Shown: positions 6,937-8,138 of the stretch, one piece after another
How the letters are laid out: each line of letters begins with the position of its first letter
How positions within the stretch are numbered: the stretch's first letter is position 1
Assembly: GCA_963578625.1 (NCBI GenBank)
Contig: CAUZEO010000244.1
Span: 1-8,138 of the forward strand
Direction: 5' to 3'
Length of the DNA stretch: 8,138 bases
From: CAUZEO01 sp963578625
Lineage (GTDB): Bacteria; Verrucomicrobiota; Kiritimatiellia; SLOV01
Program-made: the position numbers and the translations under genes
The notes under the pieces: model-generated
Database searches by the model: none
What the model was told of the DNA's origin: nothing
What the model saw: the letters and a program-made list of their open reading frames with translations, nothing else

Positions 6937-6953
6937 ACGGCGGGGACCGCCGT
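6937..6953. repeat. GC-rich hairpin, REP-like or terminator-like
   Basis: ACGGCGG-GGA-CCGCCGT is a perfect 7-bp inverted repeat with a 3-nt loop, about 105 bp after the stop of the large enzyme gene. It lacks the T-run of an intrinsic terminator. Its form resembles short palindromic elements scattered between genes in many GC-rich bacteria; copy number elsewhere in the genome is unknown. Confidence 0.45.
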
Positions 6954-6957
6954 CTCC

Positions 6958-6988
6958 AGCGGTTGAGAAGAGAGCGGGGAGCGGTTGA
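6958..6988. repeat. Direct repeat AGCGGTTGA x2, 22-bp phase
   Basis: AGCGGTTGA occurs at 6958-6966 and again at 6980-6988. The 22-bp period is about two helical turns. The pair lies 81-111 bp upstream of the binding-protein start, a position suited to an activator, but chance cannot be excluded for a 9-bp repeat. Confidence 0.3.
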
Positions 6989-7068
6989 TGGCGTGGGCGC
7001 ATTGGCGCTTTACTCGACGTTGGGAAAAGTCTGTACTTGACCAAAACCGCATTGAAAGACCCGTACCA

Positions 7069-8138
7069 ATGTTCTTAACACGTTCCTGCAAGCTCCTCCT
7101 GATCCTCCTGCTCTTCGCATCCGGTTCAAGTTGCGGAAACAAGGATGCCCCGTCCGGCAAAACCCGGCTCCGCCTCGGCTACATGGCCGATCAACGAAAC
7201 CAGGCCTTCATTAAGGAATTGCTGGCCGCATTCCACGCGTCGCATCCGGATATAGAGATCGTCCCCGCGTTCGCCACCGGCCACTATGAACAAAAGATCA
7301 CCACCATGCTCGCCGGGGGCGATCCCCTCGATCTTTTCATGGTCAGCACTTTCCGGCTCGCGGAATATGCGGAGAGAAATACCCTGCTTGAACTGGACTC
7401 CTTTCTCGAAAACGACGCCGAATTCCAGTCGGTAATAAGTGATCTTTTCCCCGCGGCGCTGGACGACACCCGGTACAAGGGCAAAACGTACCGCGTGCCC
7501 TTCTGGACCAACACGATCGTACTCTACTATAACAAAAAACTTTTCGACGTGGCCGGCCTTTCCTATCCGGACGATTCGTGGGATTGGAACCGGTTGCTGG
7601 AGGCCTGCAAGAAGCTGACAATCGATCAGGACGGGGATGGCAGAACGGATCAATACGCTCTCCACGCCTCGTTAGCGATGTGGTTTTTCGGAGGCCTTCC
7701 GGACTACATCAATCAGCACGACGCGCGGCTTTTCAGCGAGGACATGAGCGAGTGCCTGATCGACGATCCGGCGGTCATGGAGGCGATTCGCTTCTGGTAT
7801 GACCTGGCCCTGGTGCACAACGCGATTCCTTCTCCTCTCGGCGCGGACAAGCGATTTGAAAACATGGAAGAATCGTTTATGACCGGCCGTGTCGCGATGA
7901 CCATTTCGGGCCGATGGTCGATGAAGATTTTCGAAAAAGCAGCCTTCGACTGGTCCCTGGCCCCATTGCCGAAAGGCAAGGTTCACTACACTTCGATCGG
8001 AAACGCCCACATGGCGGCGAACAGCAGGACGAAAAATCCCGAGGCGTGTTGGGAATTTTTGAAGTTTCTCGTTTCGGACGAAGCGCAACGACTGATCACC
8101 GAAGTGAAAGTTGAATGTCCCGTGCGAATTTCCGTCGC
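7069..8138 (+). CDS. Carbohydrate ABC transporter substrate-binding lipoprotein; 3' end outside window
   Basis: The frame is open from ATG 7069 to the window end (356 codons). A lipoprotein signal peptide is visible: R5 and K8, a leucine-rich core (LLLILLLF), then G-S-S-C22, a slightly weak lipobox. The mature part has the marks of the family-1 (UgpB/MalE-like) extracellular solute-binding fold: F-H-A-S-H-P-D-I-E-I-V, then M-L-A-G-G-D-P-L-D-L-F, then Y-R-V-P-F-W-T-N-T-I-V-L-Y-Y-N-K-K-L-F at the hinge, W-D-W-N-R-L-L-E-A-C, the loop D186-Q-D188-G-D190-G-R-T-D194-Q-Y common in these proteins and likely to bind calcium, M-T-G-R-V-A-M-T-I-S-G-R-W, and N-P-E-A-C-W-E-F-L-K-F-L-V-S. It would sit membrane-anchored in the periplasm and pass a sugar or oligosaccharide to an inner-membrane permease pair. 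Such proteins usually have about 400-450 residues, so a short C-terminal part is missing. GAAAG (7054-7058), 10 nt before the ATG, is a weak ribosome binding site. Confidence 0.9.
   Translation, partial: MFLTRSCKLLLILLLFASGSSCGNKDAPSGKTRLRLGYMADQRNQAFIKELLAAFHASHPDIEIVPAFATGHYEQKITTMLAGGDPLDLFMVSTFRLAEYAERNTLLELDSFLENDAEFQSVISDLFPAALDDTRYKGKTYRVPFWTNTIVLYYNKKLFDVAGLSYPDDSWDWNRLLEACKKLTIDQDGDGRTDQYALHASLAMWFFGGLPDYINQHDARLFSEDMSECLIDDPAVMEAIRFWYDLALVHNAIPSPLGADKRFENMEESFMTGRVAMTISGRWSMKIFEKAAFDWSLAPLPKGKVHYTSIGNAHMAANSRTKNPEACWEFLKFLVSDEAQRLITEVKVECPVRISV

Larger units (their letters stand above)
6833..7068. other. Intergenic region between the enzyme and the binding-protein gene
   Basis: These 236 bp hold no convincing gene. 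The region contains a GC-rich stretch just after the stop (6855-6896), one compact hairpin (6937-6953) and a direct repeat (6958-6966 and 6980-6988). I see no T-run after any hairpin and no clear -35/-10 pair before 7069, so whether the downstream gene has its own promoter cannot be decided from sequence alone. Confidence 0.6.

Noticed and set aside
6992..7068. A sigma-70 or sigma-54 promoter directly upstream of the binding-protein gene
   Set aside because: TTGGCG and TTGACC occur, but neither has a matching -10 at suitable distance, and no TGGCAC-N5-TTGC pattern is present.
1..8138. CRISPR array, transposase, integrase, tRNA or rRNA
   Set aside because: No regularly spaced repeats, no recombinase motifs and no RNA gene signatures were found on either strand.

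Overview
The window looks like part of a carbohydrate-scavenging locus in a bacterium of the Planctomycetota-Verrucomicrobiota-Kiritimatiellota group. The evidence is indirect: LamG-rich secreted proteins, the short C-terminal module with pattern W-x-L-Q-x-S-x-x-L...W...NPV-x-V...F-x-RL-x-P that is frequent in exported proteins of these phyla, an ECF-type sigma region 4 with a typical 'VHRLR...E-I...EDEL-x-x-L' tail, and GC-rich genes. No taxonomic marker gene is present.

Layout: (1) 1-1344 (+) is the 3' part of a large protein, probably an exported alpha-helical barrel type enzyme, cut by the window start. (2) 1346-2650 is an island of decayed genes. On the minus strand, 2244-1346 is a recognisable secreted-protein gene broken by a frameshift after the signal peptide, an in-frame TAG and a second frameshift. 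On the plus strand, about 2357-2650 keeps only region 4 of an ECF sigma factor. Between them lie two near-perfect 18-bp palindromes, 34 bp apart. (3) 2651-2809 holds a candidate promoter with an inverted repeat between its -35 and -10 elements. (4) 2810-6832 (+) encodes a 1340-residue exported multidomain protein: LamG, a small beta module, a jelly-roll-like domain, a GH123_N/DUF6067-like beta-sandwich, then a glycosidase-like (beta/alpha) barrel and a C-terminal beta-sandwich. (5) 6833-7068 is intergenic, with a compact GC-rich hairpin and a 22-bp-phased direct repeat. (6) 7069 to the window end (+) is the lipoprotein substrate-binding subunit of a carbohydrate ABC importer, cut by the window end.

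A plausible reading is that the exported enzyme at 2810 acts on a polysaccharide and the binding lipoprotein captures the released sugars, with permease genes expected just downstream. The strongest unusual signal is inside the large enzyme. At 5054-5743 the barrel is interrupted by a whole LamG domain whose two halves are in swapped order (C-terminal half first). It reads as a circularly permuted domain inserted in a barrel loop, with cysteines at both joints. No CRISPR array, transposase, integrase, tRNA or rRNA was seen.
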